A stretch of DNA of 64,000 nt, taken from positions 1 through 64,000 of the forward strand of contig NZ_MUMH01000018.1 in NCBI RefSeq assembly GCF_002155965.1, in the 5' to 3' direction. Shown here piece after piece: positions 53,918 to 64,000 of the stretch. The stretch is from Allokutzneria sp. NRRL B-24872. Lineage in GTDB: Bacteria; Actinomycetota; Actinomycetes; Mycobacteriales; Pseudonocardiaceae. The position numbers and the translations under genes are program-made. Every line of letters begins with the position of its first letter. The stretch's first letter is position 1. The notes beneath the pieces are model-generated. The model was given only the letters and a program-made list of their open reading frames with translations. It ran no database searches and was not told where the DNA came from.

Positions 53918-54477
53918 ATGTCAGTACCAACCGGCCGCGTGTCGGATCAGTTGATCGCCGGCCGGTTCCGGCTCCCGGTGCGGATCGGTACGGGCGGCAA
54001 GGGTGTCGTCTCCCTCGCCGCGACCCTGCACCACCCGCACGTGGTCACGCTGTTCGACGTGGTCCAGGACGGCGACGACCACTGGCTCGTGCTGGGGCAC
54101 GTGCCCTCGCGGAGCTCGCTGAGGAAGGACCGATGTCGCCGCAGCGCGCGGTGCACACGCATGGAGTCGTGCACGGGGACGTCAAGCCGGGCAACGTGTT
54201 CGTCACAGACGACGGCACCGCGAAGCTGGCCGACTTCGGCATCTCGCACGTGATCGGCGGGGCCGTGACGCTGACCGACTCCGGCCTGGTCAGCGGTACC
54301 CCCGCCCACGTCGCGCCCGAGGTCGCGCGGCACGACAAGCCGATTCCGCCTCAGACGTCTTCTCGCTCGGCGCGACGTTGTTCACGGCGGTCGAGGGCGC
54401 TTCGCCCTATGGGACGAGCGACGATGCGCGAGCACTGCTGCGCCTCCGCGGCGACCGCGAAGCTGCCGCCTGCTTAG
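53918..54477 (+). pseudogene. Decayed Ser/Thr protein kinase gene
   Basis: Kinase pieces appear in order but in different frames. From the ATG at 53918: S-V-P-T-G-R-V and an R-I-G-T-G-G-K-G-V-V glycine loop, then directly L-H-H-P-H-V-V-T-L-F-D, so the segment with the ATP-binding Lys is missing. Another frame carries H-T-H-G-V-V-H-G-D-V-K-P-G-N and A-D-F-G-I-S near 54165-54240; a third carries the D-V-F-S-L-G-A-T-L region from about 54356. The catalytic loop has H-G-D instead of H-R-D. At least two deletions and two frameshifts: not functional. Related to PknB-like actinobacterial kinases. Confidence 0.75.
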
Positions 54478-55148
54478 GGGTACATGACGAACCAGATCGC
54501 CACGTAGTGGCAGATCGCCGCGAGCACGGTGGCCGCGTGGAAGAACTCGTGGTGCCCGAAGGTCTTCGGCCACGGGTTCGGCCACGAGGTCGCGTAGAGC
54601 ACGCCGCCGATCGTGTAGAAACCGCCGCCGACGAGCAGCAGCACCAGCGCGGTGACGCCGCCGGTGGCCAGGATGTCCGGCAGCACGAAGACCGCCACCC
54701 AGCCCAGCGCGATGTAGATCGGCGTGCCCAGCCAGCGCGGCGCGGTCGGCCACGCGAGCTTCAGCGCGACACCGGCGGCGGCGCCGCCCCACACCACCGC
54801 GAGCACCGTGTTCCCGGTCTGCGGCGGCATCGCCAGCAGCGAGAACGGCGTGTACGTGCCCGCGATGAACACGAAGATCATCGAGTGGTCCAGCCGCTTC
54901 ATCCACACCCGCGCCTGGCTGGTCAGCCAGTCCCGCCGGTGGTACAGCGCGCTGATCCCGAACAGGCCGAGCACGGTCACCGCGTAGACGGAGGTGCCGA
55001 GCGCGGCCTTCGCGCCGACCGTCGACGCGGCGAGCGCGATCAACGTGGCACCGGTGGCGAAGGAGGTCCAGAAGGACCAGAAGTGGATCCAGCCCCGCAT
55101 CCGCGGCTTCTCGAAGGCCGGTTCCACCGTGGTGGCAAGGGATTCCAT
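54474..55148 (-). CDS. Hemolysin III / TrhA-family membrane protein
   Basis: 224 residues from the ATG at 55148 (GGGAG 7 nt upstream); a GTG two codons earlier is possible. Seven transmembrane helices. Family residues: S-A-L-Y-H with H near 72, D-H-S-M-I-F near 89, and H-H-E-F-F-H near the C-terminus, the histidines and Asp that may bind zinc in PAQR-like proteins. Called hemolysin III, but the role in most bacteria is membrane homeostasis, not lysis. Matches the mycobacterial order (Rv1085c). Confidence 0.88.
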   Translation of the reverse strand: MESLATTVEPAFEKPRMRGWIHFWSFWTSFATGATLIALAASTVGAKAALGTSVYAVTVLGLFGISALYHRRDWLTSQARVWMKRLDHSMIFVFIAGTYTPFSLLAMPPQTGNTVLAVVWGGAAAGVALKLAWPTAPRWLGTPIYIALGWVAVFVLPDILATGGVTALVLLLVGGGFYTIGGVLYATSWPNPWPKTFGHHEFFHAATVLAAICHYVAIWFVMYP

Positions 55149-55237
55149 GGTCACGCTCCCAAGGTTACGGCACCGTAGGTTACGCGCAAGTAACCCGGGT
55201 CGATCTCACAGTGTTCCCGCACACTCCCGCCCACCAC

Positions 55238-55466
55238 CTGAATGACTCGTTCATGTGGTTGAACGGACTGAACGAGTCATTCAGGTGGTTCAACATGCTG
55301 AATGAGTCATTCAGGTGGTTGGGCGTCCTGAATGAGTCATTCAGCCACTTCAACGCACCGAACGGGTCATTGGGTGGTTGAGCGCACCAAACGACCCGTT
55401 GAGGTCCTTGAACGCACTGAACGGGTCGTTCAGTGCGTTGAGCGCACCGAACGGGGCGTTGGCGGA
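55238..55466. repeat. Array of seven to eight 30-bp palindromic repeat units
   Basis: Units start at 55238, 55268, 55298, 55328, 55358 (29 bp), 55387 and 55417, with a degenerate eighth. Heads alternate among CTGAATGACTCGTTCA, CTGAATGAGTCATTCA and CTGAACGGGTCGTTCA. The array fills the space before the stop of the CoA-binding gene at 55473. Same family as at 5741, 11071 and 19566. Confidence 0.9.
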
Positions 55467-55472
55467 TGAGGG

Positions 55473-55859
55473 TCACAGGCGGGCGTGCTCGACCTTGAGG
55501 CAGCGGTCGGAGATCACCGCGAGCCCGGCCGCGCGCGCCTTGGCCTCCGCGGACGGGTGCGTGATGCCGAGCTGGAGCCACACGGCCTTGGCGCCGACCC
55601 GGATCGCGGAGTCGACGACGGGCGGCACGTCCTCGGGGCGGCGGAACACGTCGACGACGTCGATCGGCTCAGCGATGTCCTCGAGGGCGGCGTGCACGGG
55701 GTTGCCGAAGAGCTCGCCGGACAGCTTCGGGTTGACGGCGATCACGCGGAAGCCGGCGCGCTGGAGGTAGCTCGCGACGCCGTGGCTGGCGCGCTCGGGG
55801 CGGTCGCTCGCGCCGACAACGGCGATCGTCCGCATGGACCGCAGGACCTGCTCCATCAT
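55473..55859 (-). CDS. CoA-binding (Rossmann) domain protein
   Basis: 128 residues from the ATG at 55859 (GGAGAG 6 nt upstream). A CoA_binding_2 family protein: V-V-G-A-S-D-x-P-x-R-x-S near the N-terminus, V-N-P near 44, D-V-V-D-V-F-R near 68 and V-W-L-Q-L-G near 93. Similar to E. coli YccU. Binds CoA or a related nucleotide; role unknown. Its 3' end abuts the 30-bp repeat array. Confidence 0.85.
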   Translation of the reverse strand: MMEQVLRSMRTIAVVGASDRPERASHGVASYLQRAGFRVIAVNPKLSGELFGNPVHAALEDIAEPIDVVDVFRRPEDVPPVVDSAIRVGAKAVWLQLGITHPSAEAKARAAGLAVISDRCLKVEHARL

Positions 55860-55938
55860 CGTTGACTCTCCGTGTCCGCTCATGTGTCGAGTGTGGCCGG
55901 TTCGAGTGCCCCTTTCACCGCGCGTACCCTTTTCAGAC

Positions 55939-56733
55939 GTGGGTGTGCGTGATACGCGGTTGTGGAAACGGGCCCGGGACATCGTCTACAAGGGCTACGA
56001 GTGGCGGCTCAGCCGGGCCATCGTCGGCCAGCAGCACCCCCGGCACGTCGGCGTCATGCTCGACGGCAACCGCCGGTGGGCGCGCGAGGCCGGGCTCGTC
56101 GACGTCAACGACGGCCACCGGGTCGGCGCCAGCCGGATCGCGCACCTGCTGAACTGGTGCCAGGACGCCGGGGTCGAGGTCGCGACGCTCTGGTTGCTCT
56201 CCACCGACAACCTCAACCGCGAGGAGTCCGAGCTCAAGCCGCTGCTGGAGATCATCGCGGGCGTTGTCGACGAGCTGGCCGCGCCGGAGACCCCGTGGCA
56301 GGTCCGCATCGTCGGCACACTGGACAAGATGCCGGAGGAGATCGCGCACAGCCTCTCCGCGGCCGCCGTGCGCACCAAGAACCGCACCGGCATGCAGGTC
56401 AACATCGCGGTGGGCTACGGCGGGCGGCAGGAGATCGCCGACGCCGTGCGCAAGCTGCTGCTCAAGCACGCCGAGGCGGGCACCAGCATCGAAGAGCTGG
56501 CCGAGGTCCTGGACGTCGACCACATCGCCGAGCACCTCTACACCTCCGGCCAGCCCGACCCGGACCTGGTCATCCGCACCTCCGGCGAGCAGCGCCTGTC
56601 CGGCTTCCTGCTGTGGCAGTCCGCGCACTCGGAGTTCTGGTTCTGCGACGCGTACTGGCCGGACTTCCGCCGCGTCGACTTCCTCCGCGCCCTGCGCGAG
56701 TTCGGCGCGCGGCACCGGCGTTTCGGGAACTAG
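55939..56733 (+). CDS. uppS: Short-chain Z-isoprenyl diphosphate synthase (UppS family)
   Basis: 264 residues from the GTG at 55939. cis-prenyltransferase blocks: M-L-D-G-N-R-R-W-A near 39-47, L-L-S-T-D-N-L-N-R near 89, I-R-T-S-G-E-Q-R-L-S near 215 and S-E-F-W-F-C-D near 233. The mycobacterial enzyme at this position (Rv1086) makes omega,E,Z-farnesyl diphosphate for the decaprenyl carrier of wall synthesis. Chain length here is inferred from that gene order; motif data alone allow longer products. Confidence 0.9.
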   Translation: MGVRDTRLWKRARDIVYKGYEWRLSRAIVGQQHPRHVGVMLDGNRRWAREAGLVDVNDGHRVGASRIAHLLNWCQDAGVEVATLWLLSTDNLNREESELKPLLEIIAGVVDELAAPETPWQVRIVGTLDKMPEEIAHSLSAAAVRTKNRTGMQVNIAVGYGGRQEIADAVRKLLLKHAEAGTSIEELAEVLDVDHIAEHLYTSGQPDPDLVIRTSGEQRLSGFLLWQSAHSEFWFCDAYWPDFRRVDFLRALREFGARHRRFGN

Positions 56734-56748
56734 CTAGGCTCCCCCTCC

Positions 56749-57984
56749 GTGGAGGGAACCCAGCTCGTTCGCGAGTACCTGCTGCTAGGCCTGCGGTTCG
56801 ACCGCTTGGTCGAGGGCTTCGTCGACGCGTACACGGGAGATCCCGCGCTGCGCAGGCAGATCGAGAACGAGCCGAAGCCCGATCCGGCCGCGCTGGCCGC
56901 CCGCGCCAGGGACCTGCGCGGTGAGCTGGCGGGGATCGACCTCGCGCCTGAGCGCGTCCGCTTCCTCGACGCCCACCTCGTCGCGCTGGAGTGCTCCGGC
57001 CGCAAGCTGGCCGGGCAGGACGTCGGATTCGTCGACGAGGTCGAGGCGTACTTCCAGGTCCGCATCTCCCGCGGCGAGGAGGACGGCTACCGCGAGGCCC
57101 ACCGCGAACTGGACCGCCTGCTGCCGGGGGACGGATCGCTCGGCGAACGCCTCAGCGCCTTCCGCAAGCGCGACGAGGTCCCTGCGGAGAAGCTGGAGCC
57201 GTGCGTGCACGCGCTCTCCAGCGTGCTGCGGGACAAGGCGCGCACGGTGTTCGGCCTGCCGGAGCAGGAGACCGTCGAGTACGAGGTCGTCACGGACAAG
57301 CCGTGGAGCGGCTTCAACTACTACCTCGGCGACTACCGCTCGAAGGTCGCGATCAACGCCGATCTCGGGCACCGCATGGCCAATCTGCCGCACCTGATCG
57401 CGCACGAGTCCTACCCGGGCCACCACACCGAGCACTGCCGCAAGGAGTCCGGGCTCGTCGGCAAGCAGGGCCAGGACGAGCAGACGATCTTCCTGGTGAA
57501 CACCCCGCAGTGCCTGATGGCGGAGGGCCTCGCCGACCTCGGCCTGCACGCGCTGGTCGGCGCGGGATGGGGGCCGTGGACCCAGGAGGTCCTCGGCGAC
57601 TTCGGCCTGCGCATGGAGGGCGAGCAGGTCGAGCGCATGGAGGGCGCGCTCGGCGGGCTGATCTCCGTGCGGCAGGACGCGGCGCTGATGCTGCACCACC
57701 ACGGCGCCGACCCGGACGAGGTCTCGGCGTTCCTGCAGCGCTGGCTGCTGGTGAACGAGGCGCGGGCCAAGCAGATGCTGCGCTTCCTCTCCGACCCGCT
57801 GTGGCGCGCGTACACGACCACCTACGTCGAGGGCTACCGGCTGCTGCGCGCGTGGCTGGACGCCCGCCCCACCGGCCAGGACCTCGCGGAGCGCTACCGC
57901 AGACTGCTCGACGAGCCCCTGGTGCCGGTGACCGTTCGCGAAGAGCTCGCCGCGGCCGTTCCGGTGGTCTCGCGTGGCGGCTGA
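56749..57984 (+). CDS. DUF885 family protein with metalloprotease-like motif
   Basis: 411 residues from a GTG. Mostly helical; an H-E-S-Y-P-G-H-H-T-E-H motif near 222-232 and a following E (M-A-E-G-L-A-D) recall the H-E-x-x-H zinc centre of M32/DUF885-type metalloproteases. Shorter than most DUF885 proteins (often 550-600 residues) and without signal peptide, so cytosolic. Activity is unproven. The next gene starts 11 nt before its stop. Confidence 0.75.
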   Translation: MEGTQLVREYLLLGLRFDRLVEGFVDAYTGDPALRRQIENEPKPDPAALAARARDLRGELAGIDLAPERVRFLDAHLVALECSGRKLAGQDVGFVDEVEAYFQVRISRGEEDGYREAHRELDRLLPGDGSLGERLSAFRKRDEVPAEKLEPCVHALSSVLRDKARTVFGLPEQETVEYEVVTDKPWSGFNYYLGDYRSKVAINADLGHRMANLPHLIAHESYPGHHTEHCRKESGLVGKQGQDEQTIFLVNTPQCLMAEGLADLGLHALVGAGWGPWTQEVLGDFGLRMEGEQVERMEGALGGLISVRQDAALMLHHHGADPDEVSAFLQRWLLVNEARAKQMLRFLSDPLWRAYTTTYVEGYRLLRAWLDARPTGQDLAERYRRLLDEPLVPVTVREELAAAVPVVSRGG

Positions 57985-58906
57985 GCAGGCTGAGACACCG
58001 GCGGGTTCGGTGCTCTGCGTCGGCCTGGCGACGGTCGACGTGGTGCACCGCGTGCCGGCCTTCCCCGAAGCCAACACCAAGCTCACCGCGACCCGTCAGG
58101 ACGTGGCCGCGGGTGGTCCCGCGACGAACGCGGCCGTCACCGCCGCCGCGCTGGGCTCGCGGGTCACGCTGCTCACGGCGCTCGGCACGCACCCGCTGGC
58201 GCACTCCGTCCGCGATGAGCTGACCGCGTTCCGGATCAGCGTCCGCGACGCGACTCCCGACCGCGTGGACGCTCCCGGGGTCTCCTCGGTCGCGGTGCAC
58301 GAGGGCACGGGGGAGCGCAGTGTCGTCTCAGCTGACGCCCGTGGTGTCGACCCGTGCCCGCCCGCCGAGCTGACGCAGCTGGTGTCCTCGGCGGACGTGC
58401 TGCTGATCGACGGGCACCACCCCCGGCTGGCGCTCGCGGCGGCGCAAACGGCTGCCCGGCTCGGCGTCGTGGTGGTCTTCGACGCGGGTCGCTACAAGCC
58501 GCACCACGACCAGTTGTTGGACTGGGCGGACGTCGCGGTGTGCTCCGGGGACTACCGGTTACCGAATTGTGAGCAGGAAGAACGGACAATTCGGGCACTC
58601 GCCGAACGGGTCGCGGTGGGCGCGATGACCCGTGGACATGATCCGATCGTGTGGTGGCGCGACGACCTCCGCGGCGAGGTTCCGGTGCCGGTCGTATCGG
58701 TTCAGGACACGCTCGGTGCCGGTGACGTCTTCCACGGCGCCTTCGCCCACGCGGTGGCCGCCGGGGCCTGGGACGGCGGGAAAGTTGCTGATCACCTGGC
58801 GTTTGCCGCCCGCGTCGCCGGGCTCAGGGTGCAGTTCGCCGGGCCGCGAACCTGGCTGGAGAAGTTACCCTCCGTAGTCGATTTGGGCTCCGTGCAGGCG
58901 CGCTGA
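57974..58906 (+). CDS. PfkB-family carbohydrate kinase
   Basis: 310 residues from a GTG overlapping the DUF885 end. PfkB signature 1 region G-G-P-A-T-N-A-A near 47 and signature 2 D-T-L-G-A-G-D-V-F-H near 252-261 with catalytic Asp. Ribokinase-like; substrate (ribose, fructose, adenosine or other) cannot be told. It holds two rare TTA codons (58559 and 58865), unusual in this G+C-rich window. Confidence 0.85.
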   Translation: MAAEQAETPAGSVLCVGLATVDVVHRVPAFPEANTKLTATRQDVAAGGPATNAAVTAAALGSRVTLLTALGTHPLAHSVRDELTAFRISVRDATPDRVDAPGVSSVAVHEGTGERSVVSADARGVDPCPPAELTQLVSSADVLLIDGHHPRLALAAAQTAARLGVVVVFDAGRYKPHHDQLLDWADVAVCSGDYRLPNCEQEERTIRALAERVAVGAMTRGHDPIVWWRDDLRGEVPVPVVSVQDTLGAGDVFHGAFAHAVAAGAWDGGKVADHLAFAARVAGLRVQFAGPRTWLEKLPSVVDLGSVQAR

Positions 58907-59089
58907 GCAGGGCCTCTCACGGCGCGCGTCCGTTGTGTAAGCGGTACGTAGCGTTGCGATGACGATCTAGCGAATCACCTGTGTGGCTCTCTGCGTGGGG
59001 CCGGTGTTCGGGGGTAACTTCCGTTGTGGTAGGTCGTGTCCGAAACGGCCTGCCCCGGGAGGCCCTGGTCTTGGTTGTCAACTGCGGGA

Positions 59090-59230
59090 CGGTCACTCCG
59101 TCCACACGACACCCGAGGGGGCCGGCGCCCGGCCCTCGCGACCGCGGGGTGTGAAACCGGACCACCGGTTCCACGCACCGAGGAAGCACCAGGGGCGGAT
59201 GCCCGGCCCACCGAGGTAAGCGGACGCGGA
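59090..59230 (+). promoter_or_regulatory. Structured 5' leader of phoH2
   Basis: The 348-bp gap before phoH2 has no supported gene. Bases about 59110-59200 can form three hairpins in a row: GAGGG-GGCCGG with CCGGCC-CTC, AACCGG-N4-CCGGTT, and GGGC-GGAT-GCCC. A purine-rich single-stranded stretch and GAGGTAAGC follow. It might be a regulatory leader; identity unknown. Confidence 0.3.
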
Positions 59231-59254
59231 CGCCGCGTTCGTGAGGGAGTTGCC

Positions 59255-60640
59255 GTGACAGCACGACGTTCCCAGGCGCAGGCGAACAACAGTTCCTCCA
59301 ACACTTCCAGGACCACACCGAAGCAGGACGCCGCCGACGGCGCCGTCCCCAAGCGCACCTACGTGATCGACACTTCGGTGCTCCTGTCCGATCCCTGGGC
59401 GATAACCCGCTTCGCCGAGCACGCGGTGGTCCTGCCGCTGGTCGTCGTCGGGGAGTTGGAGGGGAAGCGACACCACCCCGAACTGGGCTGGTTCGCGAGA
59501 GAGGCGTTGCGCCTGCTCGACGAACTGCGGTTGCTGCACGGTCGACTGGACACCCCGGTGCCGGTCGGCGAGCAGGGCGGAGTCCTGCACGTCGAGCTCA
59601 ACCACTCCGACCCCTCGGTGCTGCCCGCGGGGTTCCGCACCGATTCCAACGACGCCAGAATCCTGGCGTGCTCGCTGAACCTGGCGGCGGAGGGGCTGGC
59701 GGTCACGCTGGTCACCAAGGACATGCCGCTGCGGGTCAAGGCGGGTGCCGTCGGCCTGGACGCGGACGAGTACCGCGCCCAGGACGTGACGCCGTCCGGC
59801 TGGACCGGCATGGCCGACCTGGAGGTCAACTCCGGCGTGGTCGACGCGCTCTTCAAGGAGAGCGTGATCGACAACGACGAGGTCAGGGACATGCCGTGCC
59901 ACACCGGTCTGCGGCTGCTCGCGGGCTCGGCCAGCGCGCTGGCCAGGGTGACCCCGGAGAAGCGCGTGCGGCTGGTGCGCGGTGACCGGGAGGCCTTCGG
60001 CCTGCACGGCCGGTCGGCGGAGCAGCGGATCGCGCTGGACCTGCTGCTGGACCCGGACATCGGCATCGTCTCGCTCGGCGGCCGGGCCGGAACCGGCAAG
60101 TCGGCGCTGGCGCTGTGCGCGGGCCTGGAGGCGGTGATGGAGCGCCGCCAGCACCGCAAGGTCGTGGTGTTCCGGCCCGTCTACGCGGTCGGCGGCCAGG
60201 AGCTGGGCTACCTGCCCGGCTCCGAGCTGGAGAAGATGCAGCCCTGGGCGCAGGCGGTCTTCGACACGCTCGGTTCCCTGGCGGGCAAGGACGTCATCGA
60301 CGAGGTGATGGACCGCGGGATGCTCGAAGTGCTGCCGCTGACCCACATCCGAGGTCGGTCGCTGCACGATTCGTTCGTGATCGTGGACGAGGCGCAGTCC
60401 CTGGAGCGCAACGTGCTGCTCACGGTGCTGTCCAGGCTCGGCTCGGGGTCGCGGGTGGTGCTCACCCACGACGTCGCTCAGCGCGACAACCTCAGGGTCG
60501 GCCGCTACGACGGCATCGCGGCGGTGATCGAGAAGCTCAAGGGGCACCCGCTGTTCGCCCACGTCACGCTGACCCGCTCGGAGCGCTCGCCGATCGCGGC
60601 GCTGGTCACCGACCTCCTGGAGGGTGACATCATCTCCTGA
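59255..60640 (+). CDS. phoH2: PIN-PhoH fusion protein (PhoH2)
   Basis: 461 residues from the GTG at 59255 (GAGGGAG upstream). N-terminal PIN ribonuclease domain (about 33-180) with acidic residues in V-I-D-T-S-V and R-T-D-S-N-D-A; C-terminal PhoH ATPase (about 255-460) with Walker [10 protein letters not shown] and Walker B F-V-I-V-D-E-A-Q. Mycobacterial PhoH2 (Rv1095) is an ATP-dependent RNA helicase and RNase, partnered with a small overlapping antitoxin (PhoAT). I see no convincing antitoxin frame here. Confidence 0.9.
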   Translation: MTARRSQAQANNSSSNTSRTTPKQDAADGAVPKRTYVIDTSVLLSDPWAITRFAEHAVVLPLVVVGELEGKRHHPELGWFAREALRLLDELRLLHGRLDTPVPVGEQGGVLHVELNHSDPSVLPAGFRTDSNDARILACSLNLAAEGLAVTLVTKDMPLRVKAGAVGLDADEYRAQDVTPSGWTGMADLEVNSGVVDALFKESVIDNDEVRDMPCHTGLRLLAGSASALARVTPEKRVRLVRGDREAFGLHGRSAEQRIALDLLLDPDIGIVSLGGRAGTGKSALALCAGLEAVMERRQHRKVVVFRPVYAVGGQELGYLPGSELEKMQPWAQAVFDTLGSLAGKDVIDEVMDRGMLEVLPLTHIRGRSLHDSFVIVDEAQSLERNVLLTVLSRLGSGSRVVLTHDVAQRDNLRVGRYDGIAAVIEKLKGHPLFAHVTLTRSERSPIAALVTDLLEGDIIS

Positions 60641-60645
60641 CGCAC

Positions 60646-60695
60646 CAACGCCGAAGCGGCTCCCACCGATCCTGGTGGCGGCCGCTTCGGCGTTG
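60646..60695. terminator. Bidirectional terminator between phoH2 and guaB1
   Basis: 15-bp perfect outer stem (60646-60660 with 60681-60695) with a second short CCACC/GGTGG stem inside, between convergent stops at 60640 and 60698. Confidence 0.85.
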
Positions 60696-60697
60696 CG

Positions 60698-62492
<1,795 letters not shown>

Positions 62493-62505
62493 GCCGTCCC
62501 CCTGA

Positions 62506-62727
62506 TCACGTTGTAGCGCTGATCGTTGTCGCGCTGATCACAGTGTGGCGCTGGGCAAGGATGGTGCCAGTAGTCTCCGTCGCCGCTCCGCGCAGGTCCG
62601 CCTTGATGATCACGCCTGACTCGACGACCTCGATCCGTGGCGGGTCGGGCTCGCCGCGCGCCGCTTCGGCACCGACGAGCACCACCCCGAGGACCGCGAT
62701 CGGAACCAGCACGGCGAGCCTGGTCAT
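62506..62727 (-). CDS. Small exported or anchored protein
   Basis: 73 residues. One hydrophobic N-terminal helix (3-22), then polar residues. Its ATG overlaps the stop of the lipoprotein gene upstream (ATGA), so it is the second gene of that operon. No family recognised; Thr-rich C-terminus. Confidence 0.6.
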   Translation of the reverse strand: MTRLAVLVPIAVLGVVLVGAEAARGEPDPPRIEVVESGVIIKADLRGAATETTGTILAQRHTVISATTISATT

Positions 62728-63596
62728 CCCCGGCCCAGGGAGACATCGCCAGTGCCCACGACCACGCGGACGGAGCGCTCGCTGGTCGCGTCATCGACCA
62801 CGTCGGAGTGCCGGTCGCCCCGGTCCGCGCGCACGTCGAGCCGGTAGCGCTCCTGGCCCGCGGGCAGTTCGACCCGCGCGTCGCCCCGGGTGACCTGGAA
62901 GTCGACCTTGGTGGGCGGCGCGGTGAAGGTCGCCCGGAGATCGCCGTTCTCGGACTTGGCCTCGGCCTGTCCGCCGCTGAGCCCGTCGAGCGAGACGTCG
63001 CCGTTCTTCGCGGTGAGCTTGAGGGTGCCGGTCGCCCGGTCCACCCGGAGGTCGCCGTTGTCGGCGTTGACCTCGGCCTGCGGACCGGTCAGCCCGCTGA
63101 GCGAGACGTCGCCCTTGCGCGCCACGACCTTGAGGCTCCCCGCCGCCTGGTCCACGCGGACGTCGCCGTGCTCCACGCTGAGATCCAGCGCGCCACCGAG
63201 CCGCTCCAGGCGCGCGTCACCGTTCGCGACGGTCACCACCAGGTTCACCTTCGGGGGCACCTTGACGACGTAGCGGTTGTCACAGATGCCGCGCGAGCCG
63301 TCCTTGCAGCCGTCGTCCAGCCACAGGTCGGAGTTCTCCAGAGCCAGCCGGTTGACGCGGTCCACGCCGCCGCCGGTCCGGTACCGGGTGACCTCCAGGG
63401 ACTTCTCCGCGCCCGGCTCGAAGCTGATGTCACCGCTGTCCCGCACATGCACGCGCAGCTCGGGGCCGGGGAACTGGAAGGCCGTCGTGGCCGGGGGCTC
63501 CGCGCCGTTCATCTGCGGCCGCGTGTCGCACGCGACCAGCGCGAGCGCTCCCATCGCCACCGCGACCGCGGTCATGGCCCCCCTGCTGCGTGCCAC
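62724..63596 (-). CDS. DUF4097-family repeat lipoprotein
   Basis: 290 residues from the GTG at 63596 (AGGAGG upstream). Lipobox L-V-A-C with the cysteine near residue 23; the mature protein is a right-handed beta-helix-like solenoid of about seven repeats of N-G-D-x-R/S-L-D-x-L-x-G type (about 130-250). DUF4097 repeats occur in surface and adhesin-like proteins. Lipid-anchored outside the membrane, probably envelope-stress or adhesion related; inference only. Confidence 0.8.
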   Translation of the reverse strand: MARSRGAMTAVAVAMGALALVACDTRPQMNGAEPPATTAFQFPGPELRVHVRDSGDISFEPGAEKSLEVTRYRTGGGVDRVNRLALENSDLWLDDGCKDGSRGICDNRYVVKVPPKVNLVVTVANGDARLERLGGALDLSVEHGDVRVDQAAGSLKVVARKGDVSLSGLTGPQAEVNADNGDLRVDRATGTLKLTAKNGDVSLDGLSGGQAEAKSENGDLRATFTAPPTKVDFQVTRGDARVELPAGQERYRLDVRADRGDRHSDVVDDATSERSVRVVVGTGDVSLGRG

Positions 63597-63666
63597 GTGA
63601 TCCTCCTGCGAATCGCTGGTTTCCGTCGTCGGCAACTCTGCCCGCCGAGCGCGCGCCACGGGATCA

Positions 63667-63698
63667 GGGAAGCCCCCGATCCCGTGCGGGGGTTTCCC
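63667..63698 (-). terminator. Terminator after the DNA ligase gene
   Basis: GGGAAGCCCCCG (63667-63678) pairs with CGGGGGTTTCCC (63687-63698), one mismatch, 20 nt after the minus-strand stop at 63719. Confidence 0.65.
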
Positions 63699-63718
63699 GT
63701 ACCCCCGACCGGGGCTCC

Positions 63719-64000
63719 TCAGCCGCCGACGAGCAGGGCTCGGACCGCGTCGATGGTGTCAGCGTCGGCCGGGTCCTTGTCCGGGCGGTAGCGCAGCACC
63801 CGCGCGAAGCGCAGCGCGACGCCGCCCGGGTAGCGCGGGCTGACCTGGGCGCCGTCCAGTTCGATCTCCACCACCAGCTCCGGCCGCAGGTGCACCGTGT
63901 AGTCGCTCCTGCTCACCTCCCGTTCCTGGAACTCCGCCGTTTGCCAGGCCAGCAGCTCGTCGGTGAGCCCCTTGAAGGTCTTGCCGACCATGATCGGCGG
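63719..64000 (-). CDS. ATP-dependent DNA ligase, C-terminal part (cut by window edge)
   Basis: At least 94 codons; the 5' part lies beyond the window. [11 protein letters not shown]-x-[10 protein letters not shown] and [19 protein letters not shown] are the OB-fold motif VI region of LigB-type (Rv3062-like) ATP-dependent DNA ligases. The nucleotide-binding Lys would be upstream, outside the window. Confidence 0.85.
   Translation of the reverse strand, partial: PPIMVGKTFKGLTDELLAWQTAEFQEREVSRSDYTVHLRPELVVEIELDGAQVSPRYPGGVALRFARVLRYRPDKDPADADTIDAVRALLVGG

Noticed and set aside
58907-59254. PhoAT-like antitoxin gene upstream of phoH2
   Set aside because: Open frames in the interval are Arg/Pro/His-rich with no start signal and no resemblance to a small antitoxin.

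Overview
The window is one stretch of high-GC chromosome (mostly G or C at third codon positions, many GTG starts, AGGAGG-type ribosome binding sites) from an actinomycete. Mycothiol metabolism (mca), an MgtA-type mannosyltransferase, GuaB1, PIN-PhoH (PhoH2) and a short-chain Z-prenyl synthase all point to Mycobacteriales/Pseudonocardiales. Several blocks follow the gene order I remember from Mycobacterium tuberculosis (eno-ftsB-DUF501-ppx; fadA-SGNH hydrolase-cbs-pra-metB-greA-DUF4307-mca-small membrane protein-DUF255-hlyIII-uppS, then phoH2). Long dispersed 30-bp repeats and a frequent GTCCACWGTGGAC palindrome favour a Pseudonocardiaceae-like genome. This placement is inference; no rRNA is present.

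Region by region. 1-8.3 kb: VanZ/RDD membrane protein, a PEBP domain joined to two four-cysteine modules, two tandem secreted paralogues, an inositol monophosphatase, mgtA, a 30-bp repeat array, a TPR protein, and a divergent EamA transporter/LysR pair. 8.5-17.6 kb: eno-ftsB-DUF501, an AidB-like acyl-CoA dehydrogenase, a lytic transglycosylase, ppx, an S10 peptidase and a family-5 uracil-DNA glycosylase. 17.6-19.6 kb: a two-gene toxin-antitoxin-like unit whose nucleotidyltransferase gene has decayed, bracketed by two copies of a nested palindrome. 19.8-22.8 kb: NADH dehydrogenase, then a 39-codon peptide gene 2 nt upstream of an ATP-grasp ligase, then a tRNA with anticodon UAA but a short variable loop. 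23.0-27.4 kb: a complete PQQ locus on the minus strand (pqqA-C-D-E-B, with a 29-codon pqqA and a terminator between pqqA and pqqC) divergent from a secreted PQQ-type sugar dehydrogenase. 27.4-31.7 kb: metalloprotease remnant, class F sortase with a candidate substrate, Bax-inhibitor-1 protein, and a small Cys-rich secreted protein.

31.7-40.2 kb: thiolase, SGNH hydrolase, cystathionine beta-synthase, a Gln-rich Pra-like membrane protein with a decayed partial copy, cystathionine gamma-synthase and threonine ammonia-lyase (a sulphur/threonine group). 40.3-47.5 kb looks like an accessory segment inside conserved order: an MMPL and an MFS exporter, an AbiE-type pair, HPPD with an Lrp regulator, and a MazF-type toxin-antitoxin pair; each regulatory region carries a clear palindrome. 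47.6-64 kb returns to core genes: greA, DUF4307, mca, a phosphatase, DUF255, an RHH-like protein, a Ser/Thr kinase pseudogene, hemolysin III, a second large 30-bp repeat array, a CoA-binding protein, uppS, DUF885, a PfkB kinase, phoH2, guaB1, DUF4288, a DUF4097 lipoprotein, and the 3' end of an ATP-dependent DNA ligase cut by the window edge.

The best candidates for something not yet described are the 39-aa peptide plus ATP-grasp pair with its neighbouring UAA-anticodon tRNA (the ligase gene itself contains a TTA codon), the dispersed 30-bp repeat family, and the palindrome-bracketed toxin-antitoxin unit.
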